DNA from: Saccharopolyspora hordei | GTDB lineage: Bacteria; Actinomycetota; Actinomycetes; Mycobacteriales; Pseudonocardiaceae | Length of the DNA: 64,000 nucleotides | Direction of reading: 5' to 3' | Assembly (NCBI RefSeq): GCF_013410345.1 | Contig: NZ_JACCFJ010000001.1 | Coordinates: forward strand, 2,951,001-3,015,000 | The notes under the pieces: generated by a model | The model's input: the letters and a program-made list of their open reading frames with translations, nothing else | Told to the model about the DNA's origin: nothing | Databases searched by the model: none | Part shown: positions 24,213 through 33,521 of the stretch, one piece after another | How the letters are laid out: each line of letters starts with the position of its first letter | Position numbering within the stretch: the stretch's first letter is position 1 | Made by a program: the position numbers and the translations under genes

Positions 24213-25343
24213 GTGAGCCCTGGACCTTCCGGGCGTGGCGTGGCCGTCCTGGGTGCCGGCATGATCGGCGAGGTGCACCGCCGCGCGGCGCTGCTCGCCG
24301 GAGCCGACGTGGTCGGCGTGCTGGCGTCCTCGCCGGCGCGGTCGAGCGAAGTGGCCGAGCGCTGGGGCGTGACGGCCTACCGGGACCTCGACGACGCGCT
24401 GGCCGACGACCGCGTCGACGTCGTGCACGTGTGCACCCCCAACGCCACCCACGCGCCGTTCGCCGAGGCCGCGCTGCGCGCGGGCAAGCACGTGGTCTGC
24501 GAGAAGCCGCTCGGCATCTCCCTCGCCGAGGCCGAGCGCATGGCCGCGGCGGCCCGGGAGAGCGACCGGGTGGCGACGGTCCCGTTCGTCTACCGCTACC
24601 ACCCCGTGGTGCGGGAGGTCCGGGCGCGGCGGCTGGCCGGGGAGTTCGGCACCTGGCACCTGCTGCACGGCAGCTACCTGCAGGACTGGATGCTGTCGCC
24701 GGACGCCTCCAGCTGGCGGGTCGACCCGGAGCTGGGTGGCGAGTCGCGCGCCTTCGCCGACATCGGTTCGCACTGGTGCGACCTGGTCCAGTGGGTCTCC
24801 GGGGAGACCTTCACGGACCTGCTCGCCGAGCTGAGCATCGCCGTCCCGACCCGGCCGGCCGCCAGCGGGCCGACCTTCGCCGGTCCCAGCGAGGCCTCCG
24901 GTGAGCGGGTCGAGGTGCGCACCGAGGACTCCGCAGCACTGCTGCTGCGCACCGCCTCCGGCGTGCTGGCCTCGGCGACGATCTCGCAGGTCGCGGCCGG
25001 GCGGAAGAACCGGCTGTGGTTCGAGCTCGACGGTTCCCTCGGCAGCGCCGTGTTCGACCAGGAGGAGCCGGAGCGGATCTGGCTCGGCGGCGTCGACGGC
25101 AACCGCGTCCTGGTCCGCGACCCCGAGCACGGGTCCCCCGAGCAGCGGCGGCTGTCGACGCTGCCCGCCGGTCACGCACAGGGCTACGCCCAGTGCTTCG
25201 AAGCGTTCGTCGCGGACACCTACGCCGCGATCGACGGCGACAGCCCCGAGGGGCTGCCCACGTTCGAGGACGGCCTGCGCTCGGCGCGGCTGGTCGACGC
25301 CGTCCTCCGCTCCGCCCGCAACGGTTCCTGGACGAAGGTGTGA
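24213..25343 (+). CDS. Gfo/Idh/MocA-family oxidoreductase (second)
   Basis: A 376-residue NAD(P)-dependent dehydrogenase with Rossmann motif VAVLGAGMIGEVH, catalytic VVCEKPLGIS (about residue 98), and ESRAFADIGSHWCDLVQWV carrying the conserved Asp and His. It is related to but clearly distinct from the product of 18446-19525. AGGAGG lies six bases before GTG 24213. It leads a three-gene plus-strand operon with two TIM-barrel isomerases; the next ATG is 2 bp after the stop. Confidence 0.88.
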   Translation: MSPGPSGRGVAVLGAGMIGEVHRRAALLAGADVVGVLASSPARSSEVAERWGVTAYRDLDDALADDRVDVVHVCTPNATHAPFAEAALRAGKHVVCEKPLGISLAEAERMAAAARESDRVATVPFVYRYHPVVREVRARRLAGEFGTWHLLHGSYLQDWMLSPDASSWRVDPELGGESRAFADIGSHWCDLVQWVSGETFTDLLAELSIAVPTRPAASGPTFAGPSEASGERVEVRTEDSAALLLRTASGVLASATISQVAAGRKNRLWFELDGSLGSAVFDQEEPERIWLGGVDGNRVLVRDPEHGSPEQRRLSTLPAGHAQGYAQCFEAFVADTYAAIDGDSPEGLPTFEDGLRSARLVDAVLRSARNGSWTKV

Positions 25344-25345
25344 CC

Positions 25346-26266
25346 ATGCAACTCGGAATGCTCACCGCCTGCCTCCCGCAGTGGTCGTTGGACCGGATCG
25401 CCGCCTGGGCCAAGCAGGCCGGCTACGAGGCGCTGGAGGTGGCCGTCTGGCCCAGCACCGGCGGTCGTGACTTCGAAGCCGCGCACCTCCCGGTCGCCGA
25501 CTTCGGCCCGCGCCAGGTCGACGAGACCAAGGCGCTGTTCGAGGAGCACGGCCTGGAGCTGTCGGCGTTCGCCTACTACGAGAACAACCTCCACCCCGAC
25601 CCGGCACGGCGGGAGGAGATCCGCACCCACCTCAAGCACGCGATCGACGCCGCGCAGGCGCTCGGCGTGCCCCACGTCGGCACCTTCGTGGGCCGCGACT
25701 GGACGAAGTCGGTCTCCGAGAACCTCGCCGAGGCCGAGCGGATCTTCCCCGAGCTGGTGGAGTACGCCGGCGAGCGCGACGTGAAGATCATCGTCGAGAA
25801 CTGCGTGATGGAGGGCTGGCACCCGGACGGCTACCCCGGCAACCTGGCCTACTCGCCGGAGCTGTGGGAGTGGATGTTCGGCCTCGGCCTGTACCTGAAC
25901 TGGGACCCGTCGCACCTGACCTGGATCGGCATCGACCCGGTCGACACCATCGCGCCGTACGTCGACCGGATCGTGCACGCCCAGGCCAAGGACGTCGAGC
26001 TGGACCCGGCGGCCCGCCAGCGGTACGGCTTCTTCGGCAAGGTCGACAAGGGCGGCAACCCGTGGGACATGGGCTGGTGGCGCTACCGCGTGCCGGGGCT
26101 GGGCCAGGTCGACTGGGCGCGCGTGGTGGACCGGCTCTACGAGCACGGCTTCACCGGAACGCTGTCGGTGGAGCACGAGGACCCGGTGTGGGGCGGCGAC
26201 GACGAGCGCATCACCCAGGGCCTGGAGATCGCGCACCGCACCCTCCGACCGCTGATCGTCGGCTGA
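25346..26266 (+). CDS. Sugar phosphate isomerase/epimerase-like TIM barrel (AP_endonuc_2)
   Basis: A 306-residue xylose-isomerase-like TIM-barrel protein. Likely metal ligands fall in IIVENCVMEGW (Glu), LYLNWDPSHLTW (Asp/His), HAQAKDVE (His) and GTLSVEHEDP (Glu). Family members epimerise or isomerise keto-sugars. Placed directly after a Gfo/Idh dehydrogenase, it may process the oxidised sugar. ATG 25346 follows the previous stop by 2 bp, so translation is coupled. Confidence 0.87.
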   Translation: MQLGMLTACLPQWSLDRIAAWAKQAGYEALEVAVWPSTGGRDFEAAHLPVADFGPRQVDETKALFEEHGLELSAFAYYENNLHPDPARREEIRTHLKHAIDAAQALGVPHVGTFVGRDWTKSVSENLAEAERIFPELVEYAGERDVKIIVENCVMEGWHPDGYPGNLAYSPELWEWMFGLGLYLNWDPSHLTWIGIDPVDTIAPYVDRIVHAQAKDVELDPAARQRYGFFGKVDKGGNPWDMGWWRYRVPGLGQVDWARVVDRLYEHGFTGTLSVEHEDPVWGGDDERITQGLEIAHRTLRPLIVG

Positions 26267-26279
26267 GGGGGGAGGCACG

Positions 26280-27053
26280 GTGCTCTCCGTCCAGCTCTAC
26301 AGCGTGCGCGAGCAGCTCGCCGCCGACCGGCCCGGCACCCTGGCGCGACTGGCCGAGATCGGCTTCCGCCACGTCGAGCCGTTCGGTCTCGGCTCCCCGG
26401 ACCGGGCCCCCGCCGAGCGCCTGGCGGCGGCGCGGTCGCTGCGGGCCGACCTGGACGCGGCGGGCCTGGCGGTCTCCGCGGTGCACGCCGGGTTGCCCGC
26501 GGACATCGCCGAACTCGAGGAGGAGTGCGCGGTCCTGGGCGCGGACACGGTGTTCGTCCCGCACCCGCGCCAAGTCGCCGGCTTCGGCGAGGAGACCTTC
26601 GCCGACCCGGCGCGGCTCGACGCCTTCGCCGACGTCCTGGGCACGGCGGCGGAATCGACCGAGCTGCGCCTGGGCTACCACAACCACTGGTTCGAGTGGG
26701 CCGCGCTGCCGGACGGCACCGCCGGCTACGACCGGTTCTGGCAGAAGACGAGCGCGGCGCTGCTCGCGGAGCTGGACGTCTACTGGGCGGTCGCGGCCGG
26801 GGCGGACCCGGCGTCGGTGCTGGCCGGTCTCGGTGCTCGGGTGGTCGCGGTGCACCTCAAGGACGGCCCGGCGGAGCCGGACGCACCGCAGACGCCGATG
26901 GGCACCGGGCGCGTCGACGTGCCCGCGGTCCTCCGCGCCGCGGCGGGCGTCCCGTGGCACGTGCTGGAGATCGACACCACCGACATGGACCCGTTCGCGC
27001 TGCTCTCCGCCAACGCGACGACCCTGGCTTCCTCGGGGGAGGGGACGGGATGA
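26280..27053 (+). CDS. Sugar phosphate isomerase/epimerase-like TIM barrel (second)
   Basis: A 257-residue, shorter TIM-barrel isomerase. It begins MLSVQLYSVREQLAADRPG, the usual family start. Metal-site candidates are LGYHNHWFEW, LAELDVYWAV, VVAVHLKDGP and VLEIDTTDMD. The conserved LKDG block and small size resemble enzymes acting on 3-keto sugars or inosose-type substrates. GGGGAGG precedes GTG 26280. It ends the operon; a hairpin starts two bases after the stop. Confidence 0.85.
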   Translation: MLSVQLYSVREQLAADRPGTLARLAEIGFRHVEPFGLGSPDRAPAERLAAARSLRADLDAAGLAVSAVHAGLPADIAELEEECAVLGADTVFVPHPRQVAGFGEETFADPARLDAFADVLGTAAESTELRLGYHNHWFEWAALPDGTAGYDRFWQKTSAALLAELDVYWAVAAGADPASVLAGLGARVVAVHLKDGPAEPDAPQTPMGTGRVDVPAVLRAAAGVPWHVLEIDTTDMDPFALLSANATTLASSGEGTG

Positions 27054-27054
27054 C

Positions 27055-27086
27055 GGCACGTCCCCGCCCGCCTGCGGGGACGTGCC
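27055..27086 (+). terminator. 13-bp hairpin terminating the isomerase operon
   Basis: GGCACGTCCCCGC (27055-27067) pairs perfectly with GCGGGGACGTGCC (27074-27086) around a 6-nt loop, starting 2 bp after the stop codon. The 263 bp up to 27349 show no gene. Confidence 0.8.
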
Positions 27087-27349
27087 TCCACTGTGGACGT
27101 CACCCGGTCGAACTCCGCGGACCGGCCCCGGTTCGGCCGCGGTGACCCACGTCGTCCGCTGTGGACGGTGTGCGGGAGGTGGGGTCGCGTGCTCGGCGAC
27201 CCGCCGCCGGAGCGGACCGGTCCGGCGGCACGGCGCCGAGGCCACCGGGACCCGCTCAGCGCGGCGCGGGAGTGCAGCGGCTGCTCGCGCCGTCACTCGA
27301 TCGGGGGGTGGGGCGGCTCGGGTGTGTCGGTCGCGGCGGCTCGGCGCTG

Positions 27350-27679
27350 ATGATGGTCCGCATGGTGGACAACGGGACGAACGGAGCCGGCGGGAGCGGA
27401 CCCGAGCGGGAGCGCGCCGAGCAGGTGGAGCGCACGCGGACCGGCGGGATCTGGGTGTCGGTGGTCATCGCCGCGGTGGTGCTCGTCTTCGTGCTCGTGT
27501 TCATCCTGCAGAACTCCGGCACCGTGACGGTGCGCTTCCTGTGGACGGACTGGAACCTGCCGCTCGGGGTGGCGATGCTGTTCTCCGTCCTCGCCGGCGC
27601 GCTCGTGGTCGCCCTCATCGGCACCGCCCGGATCCTCCAGCTGCGCCGCTCCGCCAAGCACCGCACCAAGGCCGGGTGA
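27350..27679 (+). CDS. LapA-domain (DUF1049) membrane protein
   Basis: A 109-residue protein with two transmembrane helices joined by the lipopolysaccharide-assembly-A (LapA) motif: WVSVVIAAVVLVFVLVF, then ILQNSGTVTVRFLWTDWNLP, then a second helix and a basic tail (LQLRRSAKHRTKAG). In actinomycetes the role is unknown. Starts at 27350, 27353 and 27362 are all possible; no clear ribosome site distinguishes them. It is convergent with the IclR remnant, 24 bp apart. Confidence 0.8.
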   Translation: MMVRMVDNGTNGAGGSGPERERAEQVERTRTGGIWVSVVIAAVVLVFVLVFILQNSGTVTVRFLWTDWNLPLGVAMLFSVLAGALVVALIGTARILQLRRSAKHRTKAG

Positions 27680-27703
27680 CCCCGGCACCGGCGGTGGGCG
27701 TGG

Positions 27704-28319
27704 TCAGCGGATGCCGGCGCGGCGGAGGCGGTGGGCCAGGTCGGTCGTGGCCTCGGCCAGCGGTTCGCCGGTCTCGCGGGCCTGCGCGTCGGTGGTCTGG
27801 TCGACCGGCATCGAGCAGCTGATCGCGTCGGTGCCGGGGAGGCGGCAGGGCACCACGGCGGCCACGCAGCGGACGCCGGGCGCGCTCTCCTCGACCTCGG
27901 CGGCGCAGCCGCGTTCGCGGGTGGCCGCGCAGGCCTCGTGGAGCACCTCCAGCGACACCAGGGTGTTCCCGGTCAGCGCGGGCAGCGGGTCGGCGACCTC
28001 CTCGCGGGTCAGCTCGGCCCGCAGCACCTCCAGGGCCTCGGTGGCGAAGGGGATCGCCGGGTCGCGGTCCGGGTACGCGGTGCCGCGGACCAGGGCTCGC
28101 GCGCCGAGCCGGTAGCGGGTGCCCTGGGTGGTCGGCCTCCGGCCGGCCCGCGTCCCGCAGGCCGTGCAGGCTGGAGCGCGGGAAGCCGGTCAGAGCGTGC
28201 AGGTCCGACAGCGACAACCAGGAGGAGTGCGCGGCGAACGCCTCCAGCAGCTCGATCGCGCGCCGCGCCGACCCCACCCCGGCCGCGTCGGACGCGCTGC
28301 CGGCTGCCGACCGGGTCAC
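27704..28319 (-). pseudogene. Frameshifted IclR-family regulator
   Basis: The start is good: GGAGGAGG, then GTG 28319, then VGSARRAIELLEAFAAHSSW and LSLSDLHALTGFPRSSLHGL, an IclR winged helix. Near 28127 the frame breaks: EAD in the first frame should continue as TQGTRYRLGARALVRG, found one base out of phase (an extra C). The rest (LTREEVADPLPALTGNTLVS to HRLRRAGIR) follows in the second frame. The helix after SSLHGL also looks shortened. Without the shift, the product loses its effector domain. A base-calling error is possible. Confidence 0.75.
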
Positions 28320-28469
28320 TGTCCACCTCCTCCGCTGCGAGCCGGCACCGCGCACGATCCCCGGCGTCCGGGCACGACGTCCGCCCGCACGGGCAGTGCT
28401 CAAGATCACGTCGGGGGCGGCCGCGTCGGGGCGGGGTGCACGGTGGCGGCGTGCACCCCGCCACCGAGG

Positions 28470-29201
28470 TCAGGTCGTGACGCGGAAGTCGTGGAACCGG
28501 GCGTGCACGTCCCGGCTCGGCCCCCACGAGGTGTCGTGGCCGCCGAAGAAGGTGGGGAAGAAGACGCCGGCGAACGGGATGTCGGCGACGTCTTGATGCC
28601 CTGCTCCGGCAGCACCTGCCGGCCGTCGTACCAGACGGTGGTGGTGCCGGTGGTGCGGTCCACCGCCTGCTGCACGGTGTGCCACTGGTCGTCGGTCACC
28701 CGTCGAACACCGTGGCCTGCGGCTCGCGGTCGCGGACCCGCCACATGCACCGGGTCGACCACGCCTGACCGTGCTCGCCGCCGCTGGCCTGCCCGGGCGG
28801 GCCGCCGTACAGCCCCGGCAGCTTCCCGCCGCGCCCGAAGTCCCGGTCGGTGGGGACCGGACCTGGTGGCTCAGGTGCAGCACCGGCGCGTCGGCGAGGT
28901 CGTCGCGGCCGGTCGAGCGGAAGCCGGTGTAGAACTGGCCGCCGCCCTCGCTCGGGCAGTCCCCGCACGACGGCCCTGGCCGTAGCGGGCGTCGAGCGCC
29001 TCGCCCTGCGGCGTCATCCGGTCGAAGCCCCAGTCTCCCTCGGCGACGAGGCCCCGCTGCTGCTCCCGCGCACCGCTCCGGAAGTCGGCGAATCCCCCGC
29101 TCCAGTCCGCGGCGGGAGGAGGCCCCGCCCGGGACCGCGGACAGCGCCAGCAGCGCCGCCGACGCGATCCCGGCCAACCCGGTCAGTCGTCGTTCCCGCA
29201 C
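28470..29201 (-). pseudogene. Heavily frameshifted secreted polysaccharide-lyase-like gene
   Basis: A signal peptide start (GTG 29201 with GAGGT upstream; LTGLAGIASAALLALSAVPG) leads into a protein whose recognisable blocks lie in different frames: GDWGFDRMTPQGEALDARYG, FYTGFRSTGRDDLADAPVLH, FGRGGKLPGLYGGPPGQASG, STRCMWRVRDREPQ, DDQWHTVQQAVDRTTGTTTV, and FAGVFFPTFFGGHDTSW to the stop at 28470. The order and the GGKLPGLYGG block resemble secreted polysaccharide lyases (PL14-like), but the family call is tentative. At least three or four frame changes are needed. Confidence 0.65.
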
Positions 29202-29677
29202 GTCGAACACCTCGCACCCGGTGGTGCACCGATGTCGACCGGGCGGCGGGGCGGTCGGCGCCGGGACGGGCCCGGCGGCACCACAGCGCACACCCGGAGC
29301 AGCGCGTGGTCAACCCGCCGATCCGCGGACGTCGACCGGTGCCCGGACCCCGAGGCCGCCGGACCGCTGATCGGGTGATCACCGCTGGTCCGTTCGGTCG
29401 CCGGGGGGGTGGATCGTCGTGGTGACCGCGCGCGCTGCTCGGTGGCAACTGGATGCAAAGTCCCCTTCGCTCGCTATCGGATGATCTTAGTTCGATACAG
29501 TGCGTCGCATCGGGGACGAGCCAGCGCACCGACGCCAGCGGCGGGGTCGTCGGCGGAGAGGAGCCGGAGCAGCACGCTGATCGAGCATCGCCTGTCAGCA
29601 GCGCGCGGGTCGTCGCGACCGCGCTGCGCTTCGGCTGGACGGACGTTCCCCACACGGGCCAAGACCATTGAGAGTGC
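29202..29677. other. 476-bp intergenic region upstream of the conservon
   Basis: No coding sequence is supported here. It lies between the decayed lyase (minus) and cvnA (plus). TACAGT at 29496-29501, within a locally AT-rich stretch TTAGTTCGATACAGT, is a possible -10 for the conservon, leaving a leader of about 170 nt. No clear operator or riboswitch was recognised. Confidence 0.4.
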
Positions 29678-32080
29678 ATGGACGTGACGACGCAGAACGA
29701 GGCTGTGGCACCTCCTGAAGAACCGAGAAGACGCCGGGACGGGCAGGGCTCGATCCGCTCGCGGCTGACCTGGTCGGTCGTGATCCCGTGGATCGTCGTC
29801 TTCATCCTCTGGGCGGTCGGCTGCGCCCTGTTCGCCTTCGAGGCCATCTACACGCAGCAGGTCGCGACCAGCGTCCGGCAGATGTCGCTGCCCGCGATGT
29901 CGGCGCTGGAGCAGGTGAAGAAGGAACGCCTGCTCACCTTGGAGGCCGTCGACCAGCCGGGCCGGGACCGGACGGAGCTGCTGGACCAGCAGCGCCGGAC
30001 CGACCGGGCGATCGCCGAGATGAACGCGGCCGGGGAAGGCCTGCTCGACTCGGCGCCGGAGGAGATCCGGCGGGCCATGAACGACCTGACCGAGTACCTC
30101 GACCGGATGGGCGGCATCCGCACGCGGGTGGCCTCCGGGCAGATCTCCAACGCCGAGGTCGTCGACTTCTACGACAACCTCTCCGACTCCGCGACGCAGG
30201 TGGCGGACGTGCAGGCGAAGCTGACCCTCGACCCGGACACCCGTGAGGGCGCGCTCGCCGCGACCGACCTGCTCCGCGCCTCGGACGCGTTCTCCCGTGA
30301 GACCTCGCTGGTCGGCACCGTGATCGGCGCCGGGCAGATGAGCCCGGACCAGCACCGGCAGCTGTCCCGCTACATCGACGCCTACCACAGCACGCTGGAG
30401 CAGAACGTCTCGAGCATGCGCCCGCGCGTCCGCGACCGGTACGAGAAGCTGCTGGCCAGCCCGGCGTGGCAGCAGCTGGTCGCGGCCGAGGACCGGTTCA
30501 TCGCCGGGGCCGGCGTGGACGGCGAGCCGCTGCCGATCGAGCTCGAGGACTGGCGCCGGGTCTCCGACGAGGTCGGCACCGAGCTCTCCGCGATGGTGAC
30601 CGCGCAGGCCGACGAGGTGTCGACCATCGCGGTGGACAACGGCAACGGCACGTTGTGGACGGTCACCTGGGGCAGCCTGGCCGCGCTGGTCGTCGCGCTG
30701 GTGTCCTTCGTCTACGCCCGCCGCGTGTACCGCTCGGTGGTCGACGAGGCCCTGCTGACGCGTCTGCAGGGCCTGCGCACCGAGTCGCTGATGATGGCCA
30801 ACAAGCTGCCCGACGTGGTGCGGCGGCTGCGCGAAGGCGAGACGGTCGACGTCAAGGCCGAGACGGCCGCGCTGGGCAACTACGGCAGCGACGAGGTCGG
30901 CCAGGTCGCGCAGGCGATCCAGGTGTTCCAGCGGCAGGCCATGGACGCCGCGGTCGGCGAGACCCGCGCCCGGCAGGGCGCGCGCGTGGTGTTCGTCGGC
31001 ATGGCGCACCGCATCCAGCGGCTGCTGCGGCAGATGCACGGCACCATCGACGAGCTGGAGAAGAACGAGGAGAGCTCGACCCAGCTGGCCCGGCTGTTCA
31101 AACTGGACAACTCCACCACGCGGGCCCGGCGCACGGTGGAGAACCTGCTGGTGCTCGGTGACCAGCAGCCGGGTCGCCGGTGGAGCCGCCCGGTCGCGCT
31201 GATGGACGTGCTGCGCTCCGCGGTCTCGGAGATCGACCAGTACTCGCGGGTGGTCATCGGCCACGTGCCGAAGGTCATGGTCACCGGCGCGGCGGTCGGC
31301 GACACCATCCACCTGATCTCCGAGCTGATCGACAACGCCACCGCGTTCTCCCCGCCGAACACCCAGGTGCAGGTCGACGTCAAGCAGGTGGCGCGCGGTG
31401 TCGCCATCGACATCGCCGACCAGGGCCTGGGCATGAGCGAGGAGACCCGCAGCCGGGCCAACCAGATGATGTCCGAACCGCCCGAGTTCGACCGGCTGGT
31501 GCTGGAGAGCAACAAGGCCGAGCAGCTGGGCCTGTTCACCGCGGCGCGGCTGGCGCACCGCCGCGACATCTCCGTGGAGTTCGGCGTCTCGGCCTACGGC
31601 GGGACCCGCGCGACGGTGCTGCTGCCGGAACGCATCCTGGACGCCGACGACTCGCTGACCACGAGCAACGGCGGGGGCACGCCCGCCGTGCCGGGCGCGG
31701 CCGCGCCCGGGAGTGGCGGCGAACACGACCTCGCGGCGGTGCCGCAGCCGCGCGAGTTGAGCTGGAATGGGGACATGACCGACCAGCCCGCCCCGGCGAC
31801 GCAGGGACCGACCGAGACCACCGTGGAGTGGCCGAAGACGGACCCGGCTGCCGAGCCCGCGCCGGAACCCGGTCCGGCGGCTCCGCAGCAGGGCGAGCAG
31901 CGCAAGCCGGCGGGCGAGCGTCCTCCGCTGCCCAAGCGCGTGCCGCAGGCGAACTTGGCGGAGGGCTTGCGTGACGACCCGGACCAGGACGAGAACGTCG
32001 TCGCCACTCCGAGCAAGCTGGCCGGGTTCCGCCGGGCGTTCCGTGGCGGGTTCGACGACGCGCCGAACGAGCGCTCCTGA
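29678..32080 (+). CDS. cvnA: Conservon sensor-kinase-like protein CvnA with nitrate/nitrite-sensing domain
   Basis: An 800-residue membrane protein. Helix 1 (about 33-56) and helix 2 (about 327-348) flank an extracytoplasmic NIT-type helical domain of some 270 residues. After a HAMP-like stretch, VGMAHRIQRLLRQMHGTIDE replaces a canonical phospho-acceptor helix, followed by an ATPase domain with ELIDNATAFSPPN and IADQGLGMSE. The C-terminal 130 residues are Pro/Glu/Gln-rich and low in complexity. In conservons CvnA is thought to assemble with CvnB-D at the membrane like a G-protein-coupled receptor complex. The signal is unknown. Confidence 0.92.
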   Translation: MDVTTQNEAVAPPEEPRRRRDGQGSIRSRLTWSVVIPWIVVFILWAVGCALFAFEAIYTQQVATSVRQMSLPAMSALEQVKKERLLTLEAVDQPGRDRTELLDQQRRTDRAIAEMNAAGEGLLDSAPEEIRRAMNDLTEYLDRMGGIRTRVASGQISNAEVVDFYDNLSDSATQVADVQAKLTLDPDTREGALAATDLLRASDAFSRETSLVGTVIGAGQMSPDQHRQLSRYIDAYHSTLEQNVSSMRPRVRDRYEKLLASPAWQQLVAAEDRFIAGAGVDGEPLPIELEDWRRVSDEVGTELSAMVTAQADEVSTIAVDNGNGTLWTVTWGSLAALVVALVSFVYARRVYRSVVDEALLTRLQGLRTESLMMANKLPDVVRRLREGETVDVKAETAALGNYGSDEVGQVAQAIQVFQRQAMDAAVGETRARQGARVVFVGMAHRIQRLLRQMHGTIDELEKNEESSTQLARLFKLDNSTTRARRTVENLLVLGDQQPGRRWSRPVALMDVLRSAVSEIDQYSRVVIGHVPKVMVTGAAVGDTIHLISELIDNATAFSPPNTQVQVDVKQVARGVAIDIADQGLGMSEETRSRANQMMSEPPEFDRLVLESNKAEQLGLFTAARLAHRRDISVEFGVSAYGGTRATVLLPERILDADDSLTTSNGGGTPAVPGAAAPGSGGEHDLAAVPQPRELSWNGDMTDQPAPATQGPTETTVEWPKTDPAAEPAPEPGPAAPQQGEQRKPAGERPPLPKRVPQANLAEGLRDDPDQDENVVATPSKLAGFRRAFRGGFDDAPNERS

Positions 32081-32113
32081 GTTGTCCAGACAAGAGAACT
32101 GTGTGAGGTGGCA

Positions 32114-32530
32114 ATGACCGAAACTGCGTCGAAACTGAGTTGGCTGCTGGACGACTTCGTGCAGGGCGTGCACGGTGCCGACCACGCAGTCGTGCTGTCC
32201 AACGACGGCCTGGTGATCGCCAAGTCGGCCGACATGGAGCGCGACTCCGCCGACAAGCTGGCGGCCGCCGCGTCGAGCCTGCGCAGCATCGGCAAGGGCG
32301 TCAGCAAGGACTTCGACCGCGGGCAGGTCGCGCAGACGCACGTCGAGATGGAGCGCGGCTTCCTGTTCGTCTCCGCGGCCGGCAGCGGGGCGTGCCTGGC
32401 GGTGCTGTGCGGCCCGGACGCCGACATCGAGCTGGTCGCCTACGAGATGGGGCGGCTCATCACCCGCGTCGGCAGCTTCCTGTCGGCCGCTCCCCGGGAG
32501 ACGCACGGCGCGGTGGCGGAGAGGGCCTGA
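32114..32530 (+). CDS. cvnB: Roadblock/LC7-domain protein CvnB
   Basis: A 138-residue Roadblock/LC7 protein: LSWLLDDFVQGVHGADHAVV, LSNDGLVIAKSADMERDSAD and ASSLRSIGKGVSKDF are family blocks, with GAYEMG-like VAYEMGRLITRVG at the end. Such proteins act as regulators of small GTPases; here the partner should be CvnD. ATG 32114 is preferred to GTG 32108 because GAGG lies five bases upstream. It lies 33 bp after cvnA. Confidence 0.93.
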   Translation: MTETASKLSWLLDDFVQGVHGADHAVVLSNDGLVIAKSADMERDSADKLAAAASSLRSIGKGVSKDFDRGQVAQTHVEMERGFLFVSAAGSGACLAVLCGPDADIELVAYEMGRLITRVGSFLSAAPRETHGAVAERA

Positions 32531-32532
32531 CT

Positions 32533-32892
32533 GTGGACGAGGCGTGGTATGACGAAGAGGCGGGCCCCATAGTCCGCCCCTACACGATCACGCGCGGCCG
32601 CACCCCGACCGGGAAGACGCGGCTCGACACGGCGAGCCAGGTGCTGACGGTGGAGCCTCGACCGGAGACGCCGCGGCTCGAGCTCACCCCCGAGCACCGC
32701 TGGATCCTGGACGCCTGCACGCGCCCGGTGTCGCTGGCGGAGCTGGCCGTGCAGCTGGGACAGCCGCTGGGAGTGGTCCGGGTCCTGTGCGGTGACCTGC
32801 TCGAGCACGGGGCCGTTTTCGTGCGCTCGCCTCGTACAGAAGTCAGCCGAGAGATCTTGGAGCAGGTGTACCGTGGTCTTTGCAGACTCTAG
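32533..32892 (+). CDS. cvnC: DUF742 protein CvnC
   Basis: A 119-residue DUF742 protein: GPIVRPYTITRGRTPTG at the N terminus, then a winged-helix-like half (RPVSLAELAVQLGQPLGVVR and LCGDLLEHGAVFVRSP). GTG 32533 lies 2 bp after the cvnB stop. Its 3' end overlaps the cvnD start by 20 bp, so the three genes are tightly coupled. DUF742 proteins occur almost only in conservons; the molecular role is not established. Confidence 0.92.
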   Translation: MDEAWYDEEAGPIVRPYTITRGRTPTGKTRLDTASQVLTVEPRPETPRLELTPEHRWILDACTRPVSLAELAVQLGQPLGVVRVLCGDLLEHGAVFVRSPRTEVSREILEQVYRGLCRL

Positions 32893-33502
32893 CCTGGCGG
32901 GAGGACGTTCCGCCGCAGGCAGGTCCACTCTGGACGGAGGCGGGCAGAACGCCGCGCCGATCCCGGTGAAGCTGGTGGTCGCAGGTGGCTTCGGAGTGGG
33001 CAAGACGACGCTCGTCGGTGCGGTCAGCGAGATCCCGCCGCTGACCACCGAGGAGGAGATGACCGTCGCCAGCGAGGGCGTGGACGACCTCACCGGCGTC
33101 GAGCGCAAGACGACCACCACGGTCGCGCTGGACTTCGGGCGCATCACGATCTCCGAGCAGATCGTGCTCTACCTGTTCGGCGCGCCCGGCCAGGACCGCT
33201 TCTGGCCGCTGTGGAACGACTTGGCGCTGGGGGCCGCCGGTGCGGTGGTGCTGGTGGACACGCGCAAGCTGGACGACGGGTTCGCCTCCATCGACTTCTT
33301 CGAGCGCCGCGACATCCCGTTCGTGGTGGCGGTCAACGTCTTCGACGACGCCTACCACTACGAACCGGAGGAGCTGCGGGAGGCGTTGACCATCTCGCCG
33401 GACGTGCCGATCGTGATGTGCGACGCGCGCCAGCGCGAGTCGGCGAAGAACGCGCTGCTCACCCTGGTGCGGCGCGCGATCGAGAAGACGCCGTCCACGT
33501 AG
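32873..33502 (+). CDS. cvnD: Conservon GTP-binding protein CvnD
   Basis: A 209-residue Ras-like small GTPase. The P-loop GGFGVGKTTLVGAVSEIPPL lies at about 38-57; ERKTTTTVALDFGRI contains the switch-I threonines; the G3 position is YLFGAPGQDRFWPLW. VVAVNVFDDAYHY takes the G4 place, where NxxD occurs as NVFD. GTG 32873 is used; the first 28 residues form a flexible Ser/Gly-rich leader. It is the last gene of the conservon, and a strong bidirectional hairpin follows. Confidence 0.92.
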   Translation: MVFADSSLAGGRSAAGRSTLDGGGQNAAPIPVKLVVAGGFGVGKTTLVGAVSEIPPLTTEEEMTVASEGVDDLTGVERKTTTTVALDFGRITISEQIVLYLFGAPGQDRFWPLWNDLALGAAGAVVLVDTRKLDDGFASIDFFERRDIPFVVAVNVFDDAYHYEPEELREALTISPDVPIVMCDARQRESAKNALLTLVRRAIEKTPST

Positions 33503-33521
33503 GACGACGCCAGGACGTTCG

